Of a stretch of DNA of 64,000 nucleotides, positions 11,319 to 22,041 are shown one piece after another (positions within the stretch are counted from its first letter, which is position 1; every line of letters starts with the position of its first letter). A program made the translations under genes and the position numbers. Origin of the DNA: Platerodrilus igneus. Lineage: Eukaryota > Arthropoda > Insecta > Coleoptera > Lycidae. Under the pieces are notes generated by a model. It was not told the DNA's origin. It ran no database searches and saw only the letters and a program-made list of their open reading frames with translations. The stretch is taken from NCBI GenBank assembly GCA_036346225.1, contig JARFIW010000968.1:1240001-1304000 (forward strand). Reading direction: 5' to 3'.

Positions 11319-11756
11319 AAAGTTAAGAACAAAGAGGTACCGAAAATGGCAGGGGAAGAAATAAATATGTGGAAAACGGTAAAAAACAGTAAAGATAGGA
11401 TAATAGGCCACGTACTAAGACATGAATAGTGCGGAATATATTAGACCTAGGTTAGATTATTGTACACAGATAGTGAAAGATGTGGGCTGTAGGAATTTTA
11501 GGGAAATGTGTAGGCTAGCTCAGAATAGAAATCACTGGAGGTACGCATCCAACCAGTCCTAAGATGGACAAACTAATGATGAAAAAAATAGATGTGCTTA
11601 AACATGATGTTTATTATAAGTAACTTCAGTTATTGGTTGTGCAATATTTTCGAATAATGTTAATTATGTGAAAGGATCTACTGGAAAAATATTAATTCAG
11701 CAAATATGTAAGTGTTGGGGAATCTTAGCAGGTACAGGCTGGTTAACTCTCTTCAC

Positions 11757-12000
11757 GTACCTTACATGTGATTTTCCAATGCTCCACCCGAAGGTACTAC
11801 ATTGGCCAGGAAGCGAGTTTTTTTTCTACCCGGAAAATTTGGAATTTTGGCGGACCCTTGCCTTCCAAGCAAGGTAAGGATCTTTAACGTGTATGACAAC
11901 ACTCACACACGGGGCCTTTATTTTACTTCTCATCCGAACGAGGGTGTATTTTTGTGAAAAATGCTCTCCTATCATTTTTCAAGCGGTTTTGGTCGGGATC
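11757..12000 (-). mobile_element. SINE copy b (head truncated)
   Basis: Carries the tail module AATGCTCCACCCGAAGGTAC, the body block AACGAGGGTGTATTTTTGTG and part of the head, but the tRNA-like region stops after TTGGTCGGGATC, so the B box is cut. It lies in L1b at the CTTCAC site of unit 1. Confidence 0.75.
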
Positions 12001-12300
12001 CTCTTCACATACCTTACATGTGATTTTCCAAAGGTACTACATTGGCCAGGAAGCAAGTTTTTTTCTTTGCTTGGGAAATTTGGAATTTTGCCGAACTCTT
12101 GTTGTTCCAAGCAAGGTAGGAGTCTTTAACGTGTATGACAACACTCACACACGAGGCCTTTATTTTACTTCTCATCCGAACGAGGGTGTATTTTTGTGAA
12201 AAATGTTCGCCTAACATTTTTCAAGCAGACTGTGTCGGGATTTGAACCCGGGACCTTGGGGGAAGTAGTCACACACATACCACTACGCCACGGAGCCGCC
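12001..12300 (-). mobile_element. SINE copy c, complete tRNA-like head
   Basis: In minus orientation it starts GGCGGCTCCGTGGCGTAGTGG. This contains an A-box-like TGGCGTAGTGG; a perfect B box GGTTCAAATCC follows about 40 bp later. These two boxes are the internal RNA polymerase III promoter of tRNA-derived SINEs. Body and tail match the other copies. It abuts copies b and d directly, separated only by CTCTTCACATACC-type sequence. Confidence 0.85.
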
Positions 12301-12620
12301 CCTCTCCACATACCGTTCATTTACATTTCCAATGCTCCACCAGTAGGTACTACATTGGCCAGGAGGCGAGTTTTTTGTTGCCTGGAAATTTAGAATTTTT
12401 GCCGAACCCTTGCCGTTCCAGGCAAGGTAGGGATCTTTAACGTGCGTGACAACACTCACACACAGGACTTCCATTTAACCTCTCATCCGAACGAGGGCGT
12501 AATTTTTGTGAAAAATGCTCACCTGCCATTTTTCAAGCAGTCGGCCGTGTCGGGATTTGAACCCGGGACCTTGGGATCCGTAGTCTTACGCTTACTACAT
12601 TGATCCACGGCGACGCCTTC
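12301..12620 (-). mobile_element. SINE copy d
   Basis: Full-length copy with head GGCGTCGCCGTGGATCAATG and a B box GGTTCAAATCC on the minus strand (about 12552-12565). The A box is degraded by an insertion. The flank after the head, CTCTCCACATACC (12621-12633), matches CTCTTCACGTACC before copy b, allowing a roughly 12-bp target duplication around the trimer. Confidence 0.8.
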
Positions 12621-13654
12621 CTCTCCACATACCACTGAATCTCGGTGAAATGGGGCGTATAATTTAAAAACAATAGCAGTAGAACCGAACTGTATATAGG
12701 CTGAGTGGGAATTTTAGGGAACTGTCTAGGCTCGCTCGGAATATAAATAAGTGGAGGTACGTCTCTAACCAGTTTTGAGACGGAAATCCTAATGACGAAA
12801 AAATAAGCGTAGATAAATCTGATGATTATTATAAACAACTGCAGGTGTTGTTTGTGAAATATCGGCAACTAATGTTGACTGTGCGAAAAGATATATTGTA
12901 AAAAATATTAAATCGGCAAACGTTCAAGTGCTTGGGGAACTTGGCAGCCACAGACTACTTACCCCTTTGCAACTACTGAATGTCGTAGAAATAGGGTATA
13001 TAATTGTAAAACAATACAAGAGAACCAAACTGCGTCTAACAAGAAAGAACGGCGCCTATGACCAAAGACAACAAACATAGAAACAAGAAGAAAATTGTTG
13101 AAAGCAGATGTGCGGAGCACAGCGCAGTATGCCTATGAAATACGGGCAGTATGAAAAGTAGACAGAAAAACGGCAGCAGTCTTTTAGAATGTAGTGCTTC
13201 AGATGTACGAGAATGATAACAAGGACAGACAAAGCTAATAACAAATAGTTTATAGAAATAGTAGGGGAATAAAGATATCTGCGGTAAAAAGTAGGAAAAA
13301 TAGAATGACAGAATACATTCTAAGGCATTTTTGAGGAATAGTATGGGATATATTACCAGACCAGCAGAGATAGGAAAAAGTAGGTAGATGTAGACCTAAA
13401 TCAGAAAGTGACAGATGCAGACTGTGCAAATTCAGGGAAATGTGTAGGTTAGTTCAGTATAGGAAACAAGTTTCAAGACTGAAGACCTAATGGTGATGAA
13501 TAAATTCGTAAAAAGTTTTTATATTTGTTTTATTATATTGAAAGGACCGACTTGCATTATGAAAAGAAGATCAGGACTAATAAATAATTGGGTAGTTTAT
13601 ATTTACATTATCGGTTTTTAAAATAAGCATATAATTTTTGTATTGTAATAGTTG

Positions 13655-13655
<1 letters not shown>

Positions 13656-13694
<39 letters not shown>
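13656..13694. repeat. (TA)n microsatellite
   Basis: About 19 uninterrupted TA units between the L1b tail and the receptor C-terminal exon. Confidence 0.95.
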
Positions 13695-13699
<5 letters not shown>

Positions 13700-13824
13700 A
13701 TTATAAAACGGCTATATACATACATAAGTACTTTAATAATAATAAACTTAATTAAAAAAGTAATGTAAAAAATATATATATTTATACACAGGGTACTCAT
13801 CACAGTTATCTTATCTAATGTAAA

Positions 13825-14025
13825 TTAAACTAACGTGTTTGCTAATTCTACGCGTTCCAGTTGAGTGCGATTGCTGCCATTCCATCTGCATAATGCAGCT
13901 GCCATACGTCCGGAACCGCCTAATGTGTTATGAGATCGTTGCGATTCTGATAGATATCGAGCTTCTGTTCTTTGTGAAGTTCGCCACGATTTATTGAATG
14001 CAGCATGCATTCGATGTGTGCTCTC
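13825..14025 (-). CDS. Class A GPCR, putative C-terminal exon
   Basis: A minus-strand frame opens right after an acceptor (TTTTGTTATAG, AG at 14026-14027). It reads ESTHRMHAAFNKSWRTSQ ... GGSGRMAAALCRW ... VELANTLV and ends with TAA at 13825-13827: 66 codons plus stop. The phase is 0, matching the phase-0 donor of the 7TM exon at 21008, so the joined protein would run ...CRMVEIK then ESTHR..., giving a basic helix-8 and cytoplasmic tail. The last residues TLV fit a class I PDZ-ligand (T-x-V), which I infer may anchor the receptor to a scaffold. There are no stops in this exon, in contrast to the transposons around it. The link to the 7TM exon rests on phase, strand and character; a skipped intermediate exon is possible. 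Confidence 0.6.
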   Translation of the reverse strand, partial: ESTHRMHAAFNKSWRTSQRTEARYLSESQRSHNTLGGSGRMAAALCRWNGSNRTQLERVELANTLV

Positions 14026-14215
14026 CTATAACAAAATAATACTATAAAATGAAATTACTAGGGTTGCAATTACCATAAAAACATTAAAAATAATCTGATT
14101 GTGAAGCAAGCTACAAATTGGGCTTCTTGTTTTAAAATTTAATCTATTCTTAGAGAGCGTTTTATTCTTTTGTAAAAAATTAAACGCTCATGAGCTATAT
14201 TAGAATACACGAGGT

Positions 14216-15915
14216 GTGAACGAAAAGATTATCTGAATTTTTCAAGTTGATAGATTTGAAGATATTATACAAGCGTTTCTAGAATTATTTAAATGAAACG
14301 CTTCACATGTTTGAATTTATAAATTGTCAGAATTAACAAATACGACACTTAAACTCTTAAAAATTCCTAGTAACGTTTTATGACAAGAGGTTGTTATAAT
14401 ATTTTTTTCTTGCATGACCTTTATTGAGGATGTAATAAGGCAAAACGGTCTAAACTCGGGGTCTATTCCTGCGGAGGCATGAGATGGTCGGGGTATTTTC
14501 TGTGACTAAACCTGAACTCTAAATAAACTTAGGCGCTACTGCGTCAATAGAGTCAACACAAAAATTTATCCTCAGAATAGACGCAGATAAACCTTAAGGG
14601 AATAATATCTACATGAATTTAGATATGAAGTAACATAATCTTTTTTCTTATTTTTTATCTCAATCAAAACGGATAGGTTGCTTATTTTTTCTATTGAGCT
14701 GTTGGAAATAAAACGATAGTGGGTTTTGACTAGTATCTAATAAAATTTGTTTCTTTTCATATATGTACAAAAAAATAAAAAAAATTACAGTGTAAATAGG
14801 ATGCTACGAAAGTGAATGCTGATGAAAATGTTAAGTAGGCAAAAATCACAACTATTAACAGGTTGGGCCTGTCATTAAAAAAATTATTCAATATCTTATT
14901 ACATTATTTATATTCTATAATCAGAGGTCTTTGATATAGCTCACAAAAATTGTCTTTAGTTTATACTTTAGTCTTTCTAAGGTGTTACTGAATTTTCTCT
15001 ATATCAGGCATTATCTCAATACAAAACTTACTTAGTAACATAAGTGTCATCTGTTTTAAACAAACATGGAAAATTAGATTCTTATCATTACATATGCTGT
15101 TTTAAGGCGTTGTTCTTAACGAGTATTTAACATAAGAATACCACATCAAAAATTTGTCAAATCATTTAAACTACACCAAATAAAAATATGATTTGTTAGA
15201 GTAAGATACCGTTCAAACTTGTAAATAAAAATCCTTAATTTCGTATTTGCTAACTAATTACTCAGCTTCTTAAACAAAACGTTCATCACTTACGTATTGA
15301 TTCCTCTGTATCATAAATTAAGGAATTGTGTTCACAAAAGCTTAGCGGCATTAAGTAATAACAATAAAATACAGAACACCTGTCCAACAGAGCATCTTGG
15401 GTCTGCCATCTTTCCTACGCTCCACAAAACTTTTTTACAAAAACTATGAATTACATCTTGAGCTACAATGATTGATATTGAAATGTTTTATTTTTCAAAT
15501 CCATAAACTCTATAATCTAAAGCTGCTTGCTAAAAATTAAAACTTTCTTTAGTAATAATTAAAACGCCATATTTTAAATAACGAACCGTTTTATAAATAC
15601 TTATTCTTAATTAGAACGTCGTTCTAACATATCTCGGTGCTATGGCCCCCAACGCCAAGCTAAGTGCAATTGCCACGAGCGGAGCCTTCTTTGACTCATG
15701 ATGGCCCAAAAACTTACACACCACCTTTTAAAAAACGTGTTTAATCATTACATGCCAACAACAAGAATGATCTACGTTTAATTTCAATGCGCATGATTAT
15801 CCAACTACGACTGCCCGAGAACTCAAGCACGTTAGCAACGACTTTCTCGCCTAAATTTTGATAACCCACACAGCACTAATTGCACTACGTATTCGCCTAA
15901 AACTAAAGTGTTACA
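14216..15915 (-). mobile_element. TG...CA-type insertion, element C
   Basis: This 1700-bp block is flanked by AGGT (14212-14215 and 15916-15919). On the minus strand it begins TGTAACACTTTAGTTTTAG, matching the start of elements A and B. It shares a GGAGCCTTC block near 15685-15695 and, near 14460-14545, a GCGCC...TTTATTT block followed by GGAATAGACCCCGAGTT; element B has GGAATAGACCCCTAGTT at the same place. The far end reads CGTTCAC. It lies in the receptor intron in the sense of the gene. It is diverged from A and B and no frame survives. Confidence 0.6.
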
Positions 15916-16413
15916 AGGTAACAGATGATCTTTGTAGGATTTTAATAGAACTATTGACTTAAAGATAATATTTAGCAGTGCACGTGCTTTGCATTAAGAA
16001 ACAAAGCTATGGTTTAAACGCCGTTTGCTAAATATTGTATCGTTTAGTTTTGCACATCATGCAGTTATGTTTTACAATGATAAGAAGTTGATTTGAATGG
16101 TCAAAATATTTTTTCTAGAGATGTCGGTTCCAGAAATGTTTGAAGGATCATTTAAAATTGTTTAATCGTATAAAGACAATGCTCTTAGCTATTTTTACTG
16201 TATGCCTTGACGCTTTAACACCCACTCGGATCAAAGTCGACTTTGGAAGTTAGTATAATTTTTTCGATCTGAGAAATGCAAACCAAGAATGTGGATACAA
16301 CAGCTGCTTTGAAAGTTACAAATTGTGACAATGAATCACGTCTCCGCTTGCCTATGTTATCCAGTCCGAGTGTAGGAGTTTATTAGACGAAGTTGAGAGT
16401 ATGTGGATTTCCA

Positions 16414-16478
16414 CTACACACACACACACGTACTTGAGCGCGCGCACACACACACACACACGCACACACACACACACA
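16414..16478. repeat. (CA)n microsatellite
   Basis: Compound CA/GC-rich dinucleotide repeat with an interruption at CGTACTTGAGCGCGCG, in the receptor intron. Confidence 0.95.
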
Positions 16479-17039
16479 TGGGGCTTATTATTTTAGAAAG
16501 ACCAAATGTTTTAATTGTTAAAACAGCAAGTTTGGAAAATTTTATTTTTGGTTATTGTTTAACCTCGTGAGTCACTCTTTCCTCCCTAGAAACTTTATGA
16601 AGTGTTGGTGCAGATGCGCTGGCCTGATTTGAACTCTTCAAATGTTATTATGCTATTCTTTTAAAGTAGGTCAACGTTGCAGCGGCATCCTTTTTGATGT
16701 GTAGCCTTGTACTACTTTCAGTACGGTCCAGTTGTACGAAGGGGAAAGTCAAAAGTACAGTAAAAGGTATAATTTAACTTAGAAACAACTTTTTACGCAC
16801 AGAAGTAATAATTCGAGTTAACGCTTATTAGTAAAAGGATATAAGGGCGGTGTATTTTAGGTTTTAACAATAGAAATATGTGTAAAACCTATTGCAAAAC
16901 TATGCAAAAGTATGAAAATCCATTTTCCTGCAAATTTGAATTTTGTTGTGAGAATGTTACATTATTGTGGTTATTACACTGAGCCGCTGGTGTCACAGTA
17001 ATGTGATGTCGTAGTGTTTCGTAGTGTTTCTAGAGTCAA

Positions 17040-17277
17040 TTCTCATTGGTTGATAATTATTGAAAATATTAGTGTACATTTCGATATTTGAAGGTATTTG
17101 TTAGAATAGCTCAGTAACCACTTGCAGGTTTCTGAAAGCATTTTGTGACGTCAGAATTTACGCTATAAGGGGTGCATGTGTAAAGACGATCAATCTAATC
17201 AACATGGTTAAAGAACTTTGTTTTTAGATTTTTCAAAAATGGAGGTCGAAAAGTTTTACTTGGCAGGTATAATAAAG
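17040..17277 (+). promoter_or_regulatory. Possible RNA polymerase II promoter and short first exon
   Basis: On the plus strand, in order: CATTGG (an inverted CCAAT box, about 17045), a perfect palindromic cAMP-response element TGACGTCA (17146-17153), CTATAAGG as a TATA-like box (17163-17170), a short upstream frame from ATG 17214, then CAAAAATGG with ATG at 17239. The frame MEVEKFYLAGIIK runs to a donor-like AAAGGTAATG at 17277/17278, phase 0. This is the expected order and spacing of a promoter, antisense to the receptor gene. No following exon was recognised, so a chance arrangement or an old transposon promoter remains possible. Confidence 0.3.
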
Positions 17278-19217
17278 GTAATGTTATCTGCTTGCATCTA
17301 AGCTTGGTTAATTGTTTAAAATTATTTGTTTTAATTTTAAGATAATAATTTAGTTAACCACAAAGTTGTTATGTATATTTTTTGTTTGTAATTGTAATGC
17401 CAGGATGCGTTTAATTTTTAAAAGAAAGTTTAGCCAATGCAATCTTAATGAATAATTTGTAACATTTACTTACTAGATTTAATATATTTAATTAACATGC
17501 ATTTATATAAAGATTTAGCGTCTGAATCGGAGCTTGTATTTATGCTGTAAAATTTTGTTATGTATTTTATAACGTTTGGTATTTGTGACTCATTTGACAT
17601 TTTTATTATGTGTGATTGTTTTATTTCATCATATTAATCACATTTACAACTGCATCGCTCACACCTTGGTTTAAACTAATTATATATTTGTTGTATGTTT
17701 ATCCTACAATCTAGCCCATGTTCCTATATAATTAACTAATATTTAACATTTGTGATAATTGTTGTGATGCAATCAAATTGAACCTCTGGTATGACCGGCC
17801 ATCTCGTGCCTTCGCATTTCTGTTTATGACTATGTTGAAAATAGTCCATTCAATAATAAGCGCGTTTTAGACTGCGCAATCATACCATAAGTTCATTTCA
17901 GCGATTCATGTTGTCTCATCAAGCTACTTGTAGTCGTACCCTTTTGCCAATAATAGGAAGTCGGCTAGCCTTTGTAAAATATTTTGTAACACAGGCTGGA
18001 AACTGTTAATGCATGTATGTCGGTGTGTGTGTGACGAGCTTTGTTGAATATTGCTAACATTTTATATCCGTGCGAGGAGGAAAATTGGTAGTTAAGGTAC
18101 AGGATATCTTCTTGGTGTTCCCCCTCTTTAACTTTAACTGAGTAGCATTGGCATAGCCGACCTCAGTATTTGCCAGAAAAGACTAGCTGACCTACACTAA
18201 CGTTTCTTCAGTTGTCATGTGTGGCATGTCTGAGTAACAGTTGACATCCCGTCAAATTCAGTGTTGGTGATCTGGGTACTTATACGTCACCTGCTCTTGT
18301 CGAGCTGTGCCAAATGCAGTTGGAAGTGTGAGGGTAGTTTAAGGATTTCTCTGCCATACCCTTTCCCCAATCGCCCAGGTTGAGTTCGGCACTGTTTGAT
18401 TTAAATGTTAGTCTCTATGCTTTCATGCGAATAACCTATTTAATGGTTATTGTTTTGATTAAAAGTCAAGTTAGGTAAATTCTGTAGTTTTATTTCAAAC
18501 CTTCCCGCCAAAACGCCATCTTCTCAGTGTCAATTTGGGTCACTTGATAACAACAAAACGTAGGTATCGTCGAACCACTACCACTAGACGTAAGATCATG
18601 GAGCCCGGTGTGCTGTTTATAGAGGGCGTTTGGGTCAGTCTTCAGGTCGGTTACACTACAATGTATAGAGAAAGTAAACGATTTAAAAGCGATTTAAACC
18701 AGCAACTTTATAAAGGAAAAATCTGCTCATGTTTTTGGAAAACTACACCATCGAGTGTGCAGTAATCATAATGATGCCGATATAGAAGACGTTTAGAAGC
18801 AAAGAATTGGTCACTAAGTAAAACCAAAACCGGAAATTAAAATCGTTCAAATAGAACGATATAAAAATAATCCCAGCACGTTGCTTTATTCCGAAAAGGT
18901 ATGAGTTGCGATTTTGTAAATCATAATCTTGGATAAATGTGTAGACGTTAATTTTTGATAAGAGATTGTAGTGATGGTCGTAAACCTTAACTCTGTCAAC
19001 TGAGTTTTAAATACAAACGGATATGGATGTAATAGAGAAAAAAAATCACTCTGCTCCTAAGAGAGGGAACTGGACATTCAAGATGCCAAAACCAACACAC
19101 TCTGTGCCTAATAGCAGAGAAAAATAGACATCTAACAGACAAAAACAAATGCTATGAAAATCTTTTTCAACTGTTGCTACGATAGACTACTGACGCCTAA
19201 ACTTATGCTGCTGTTTG
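17278..19217. other. Intronic sequence without recognised features
   Basis: A short plus frame at 18535-18765 (76 codons, Lys/Arg-rich start) has no recognised domain or splice context. Otherwise nothing identifiable. Confidence 0.4.
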
Positions 19218-19222
19218 ATATT

Positions 19223-19423
19223 TGTAATGTATGTGTCTCTGTAGTTATAGAAAATTTGCTAGGATAGCAAAACACAGAAATAGTTTCATATATTCATCAA
19301 CATCTTACATCTAAGCATTAATTTACTGAATTGTCTCTTATGTCACCCGCGGCTATGGTTACGTTCCCCGCCACCTTCGTGTATCCATACGGCCCGGCAT
19401 GCGTGCGTACATACACAACACCA
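19223..19423 (-). repeat. 3' LTR of the compact gypsy element
   Basis: About 201 bp, near-identical to 20632-20837. Starts TGTAATGTATGTGTCTCTG and ends CATACACAACACCA on the plus strand. Confidence 0.85.
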
Positions 19424-19443
19424 CTCTCCCCCGTAACAATAGG

Positions 19444-20577
19444 TTACAGATTCAACCTATCGGGGGGCGTGCGTACTCTTGATGAACGCCTGAGAGGACC
19501 CGAAATTTGTTCCGTAGAACACGCATTATTTTCAAGCTCAGGAGTGCAAGATGGGCTAGGTATAACGGACGTGGACACAGCAACCGAAGTCGGACTCAAA
19601 GCGTTTGAGCCGTCGTCTGCTTCGACCAGTACGCTAGGAAATTCAACTGGTAAACTCGGTAGCACTGACTCTATACATGGGGACTTATTTAGCAGTTCAT
19701 GTGAAACCTGTCTCAGTTGGTCCGCATGACGTTTCCAGTAGGTTCGTTCCATCCTGTAGGCGTAGTAAGTATGTATGTTCCTAAAATTGAGTCAACAGTG
19801 GCCACTTTCCAAAAATTCGAAGACCGATAGTCACGCGCTAAGACAGTGTCACCAACCCCATAGACTGTCACCCCTGAACCATCGAAATTGCGCACTTGGG
19901 CATCCTGTTTACTCCTCGCTCTGCCTTCGTAATTAGGTCGTAGTAGATCAAAACGAGTCTTTGGTCTTCGCCCGAGCATTAAGTAGGCCGCAGACTCGCC
20001 TGTTGTAGAGTGTGCCACCATTCTGTATGAGGCTAGGAACGTGTGTAGCGCATCATCCAGTGACAGTTGCGAATAAACGCTGCTCTTTATTGAACGCTTA
20101 AAGGTATCAATTAGATTTTCTGTCGCGCCGTTTGTAGACGGATGATGCGGAGCCGACGTTTTGTGACGTATGCCGTTATTACTCAAAAAGTCTTCGAATT
20201 TCGTAGATGCGTAACCTGTTGCATTATCCGAAACGATGACATCTGGTAGCCCAAAACATGAGAAAAATTGTCTCAATTTGCTCACTGTAACTGCAGTGGA
20301 GGTTGAATTTACTAGAAAAACCTCTGGCCACTTACTGTACGAATCAGTTATAACTAGGAACTCCTTGCCCATAAAGGTCCGGCATGGTCCAAATGAACCC
20401 TTTGCATTGGACGCGTAGCTGGCTTCCAGGAATGCAGAACTGACTTCTCTGGGTTTTCTGTGTGAGAGCACAAGATATACAGCATTTGACTATGTTCTCA
20501 ATGTCCCGATCAATGTTGAGCCACCAGATGTCAGTGCTTGAATTGAATGGTTCTGTACTTCCGATTCTTGTAGCCAT
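19444..20577 (-). pseudogene. Ty3/gypsy integrase
   Basis: The zinc-binding end survives as IWWLNIDRDIENIVKCCISC (about 20545-20486); its His ligand is degraded and it is out of frame with the core. The core (19713-20471, long open frame) has VITDSYSKWPEV with the first catalytic Asp, VSDNATGYAS with the second, and TNGATENLIDTFKRS with the Glu, so the D,D,E triad is present. The C-terminal part has the GVGDTVLARD strand and ends, after a frameshift near 19735, with WKRHADQLRQ and RRSSRVRTPPDRLNL, typical of the gypsy integrase tail. Known role: insertion of the cDNA. Two frameshifts at most separate the parts. Confidence 0.85.
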
Positions 20578-20631
20578 AAAAATCTTTGCAACAGTAAAAT
20601 TCTAAGTATTTCAATTTGCCTCGTCGCCAGT

Positions 20632-20837
20632 TGTAATGTATGTGTCTCTGTAGTTATAGCAAATTCGCTAGGGTAATTCCAAAACACAGAAATAGTTTCA
20701 TATATTCATCAACATCTTACATCTAAGCATTAATTTACTGAATTGTCTCTTTTATGTCACCCGCGGCTATTGTTACGTTCCCCGCCACCTTCGTGTATCA
20801 GTACGGCCCGGCATGCGTGCGTACATACACAACACCG
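20632..20837 (-). repeat. 5' LTR of the compact gypsy element
   Basis: About 206 bp. Small differences from the left LTR are an ATTCC-type insertion near 20675, TCTTTTATG for TCTTATG, and a terminal CCG for CCA. Confidence 0.85.
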
Positions 20838-21007
20838 ATATTGTAGAGCATTGCAATGACGTATAATTTTATCGAAATACGTTACTATCAAGAGTATCAA
20901 TTTTTTGATAGCAATACGTCAGCATTTGTTAATTCTTAAATCTATAAGTTCTAAGCACATGACTGTTTAATACCTTCACGTTAGGCGCAATTTTTGCATC
21001 AACTTAC

Positions 21008-22041
21008 CTTAATTTCGACCATTCTGCAAGAATAAATTATAGGATTAATCAAAGTTTTCAGTATAATCAACAAATTTGTAACCCATGCTATATAAAACGA
21101 CAGTTCGATGTTATAAAAACGTGCCCTTTGTAGCCTTTCACCATCGTAGAAACAACCTTTTGGACAGATCAGGATGTAAATCATAACAGCTGGTAGCCAT
21201 CCAATAACACATGATCCTAGAATCAACAGGGTCGTGTATATCGCTTTAACGTTACCTTCTAATTGTCGTTGTTGATTATCACTACCATGTCTTAGTCTGA
21301 GTCCCCGATATCGTGTACTGCCACTACTAGACAATTGTGCCCAAATTTGCTGCTGCTTTCGTACTAGGAATAAAATGTGCGTGTAACAGAATGCCATTAC
21401 TGTGAGCGGTATAAAAAATAACGATGAGAAAACTGATCGAAATCTAACTTCAGATAGAAAGGAATCTTTTTTGCAGCCTTCCGTCCAAAAGTCATCTTGA
21501 GCTGCTATTACGAAATAGATTTTCATGAATACTATTGGTCCGAGCCATAGCAAAACTACTGTCATTGTTATTTTTCTTGTTGTCATTATAGACAGATAAC
21601 GTAGAGGCTTTAGTATTCCTAAGTAATGGTTGACACTGAGCGCTAATAGATGAACTACAGTTATTATCACGCCACTTAATCTGTACATTTCGATAGTGAT
21701 CAAAATCATGCATGATGGTATCTGTATTTCATACACTACTGGCAAGTAGCTGTTTAACAACAGCCCTAATCCTAGTAAGACCGAAGTGCATGCATCGGAC
21801 GCAGCTAGACTTAAGCTGATGCACAACGTTGGCGATAATGGTCTACGTATCCAATATGCCGATACTAGAACTCTAATATTTATAAATATAGAAGCCAAAC
21901 AAAGCAGTAGCATGGGCGGAATGTAAAATTTGTACAAATGTTCAGTCACTTTTCGATTGTGATAGAGGTAGTCATGGGCAAATTCTTCTTCTGAAATGTT
22001 GTAGGTGAAATTGAAATTAAAGTTGGAGCCAGAAGATGGAT
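21008..22041 (-). CDS. Class A (rhodopsin-like) GPCR, 7TM exon
   Basis: One open exon of 1034 bp carries the whole seven-helix core. It starts after an acceptor (TTTTATTTTGTAG at 22042-22054) in phase 1 with PSSGSNFNFNFTYNISEEEF, an extracellular tail with two N-glycosylation sequons (NFT, NIS). Helix 2 has LSLAASDA, helix 3 ends in NHYLGILKPLRY where most relatives have DRY, helix 6 has GWLP for CWxP, and helix 7 ends NPIIYSCR. A Cys before helix 3 (IPSCMIL) and one in the second outer loop (TEGCKK) can form the usual disulfide. The exon ends AAG/GTAAGT at 21008/21007, a consensus donor, phase 0. Reading on without splicing would stop after two codons. The start codon lies in an upstream exon I could not find. 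Sequence style is closest to biogenic-amine-like orphan receptors; ligand unknown. Confidence 0.85.

Larger units (their letters stand above)
11319..13498 (+). mobile_element. 5'-truncated RTE copy L1b, head to tail with L1
   Basis: Immediately after the GATGATG tail of L1 the sequence restarts inside the RT C-terminus (GACAGACAAAGTTAAGAAC), then repeats units 1, 2 and 3 and ends near 13498 (GACCTAATGGTGATG). Three SINE copies interrupt it at 11757-12620. It is either an independent 5'-truncated LINE that used the tail of L1 as target, or an internal duplication of one insertion. The AATAAATT repeat flanking the joined L1 plus L1b block slightly favours the second reading. Confidence 0.65.
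19223..20837 (-). mobile_element. Compact Ty3/gypsy element with two LTRs
   Basis: Two direct repeats of about 200 bp enclose a 1.2 kb interior. They end TG...CCA on the left copy, and the right copy ends CCG. The block is flanked by ATATT at 19218-19222 and 20838-20842, a 5-bp target duplication. In minus orientation, right after the 5' LTR comes TGGCGACGAGGC, a typical gypsy primer-binding start. Right before the 3' LTR is the polypurine tract ACGGGGGAGAG. The interior keeps only integrase; gag, protease, RT and RNase H are deleted. It lies in the receptor intron in the gene's orientation. The two LTRs differ at roughly ten positions by eye, so it is younger than most neighbours. Confidence 0.85.

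Noticed and set aside
12225..12300. tRNA gene on the minus strand
   Set aside because: A and B boxes are good, but the sequence cannot fold as a complete tRNA and continues into the SINE body; the same holds for the other copies.
19331..19729. 132-codon plus frame
   Set aside because: Antisense of the gypsy LTR and integrase tail.
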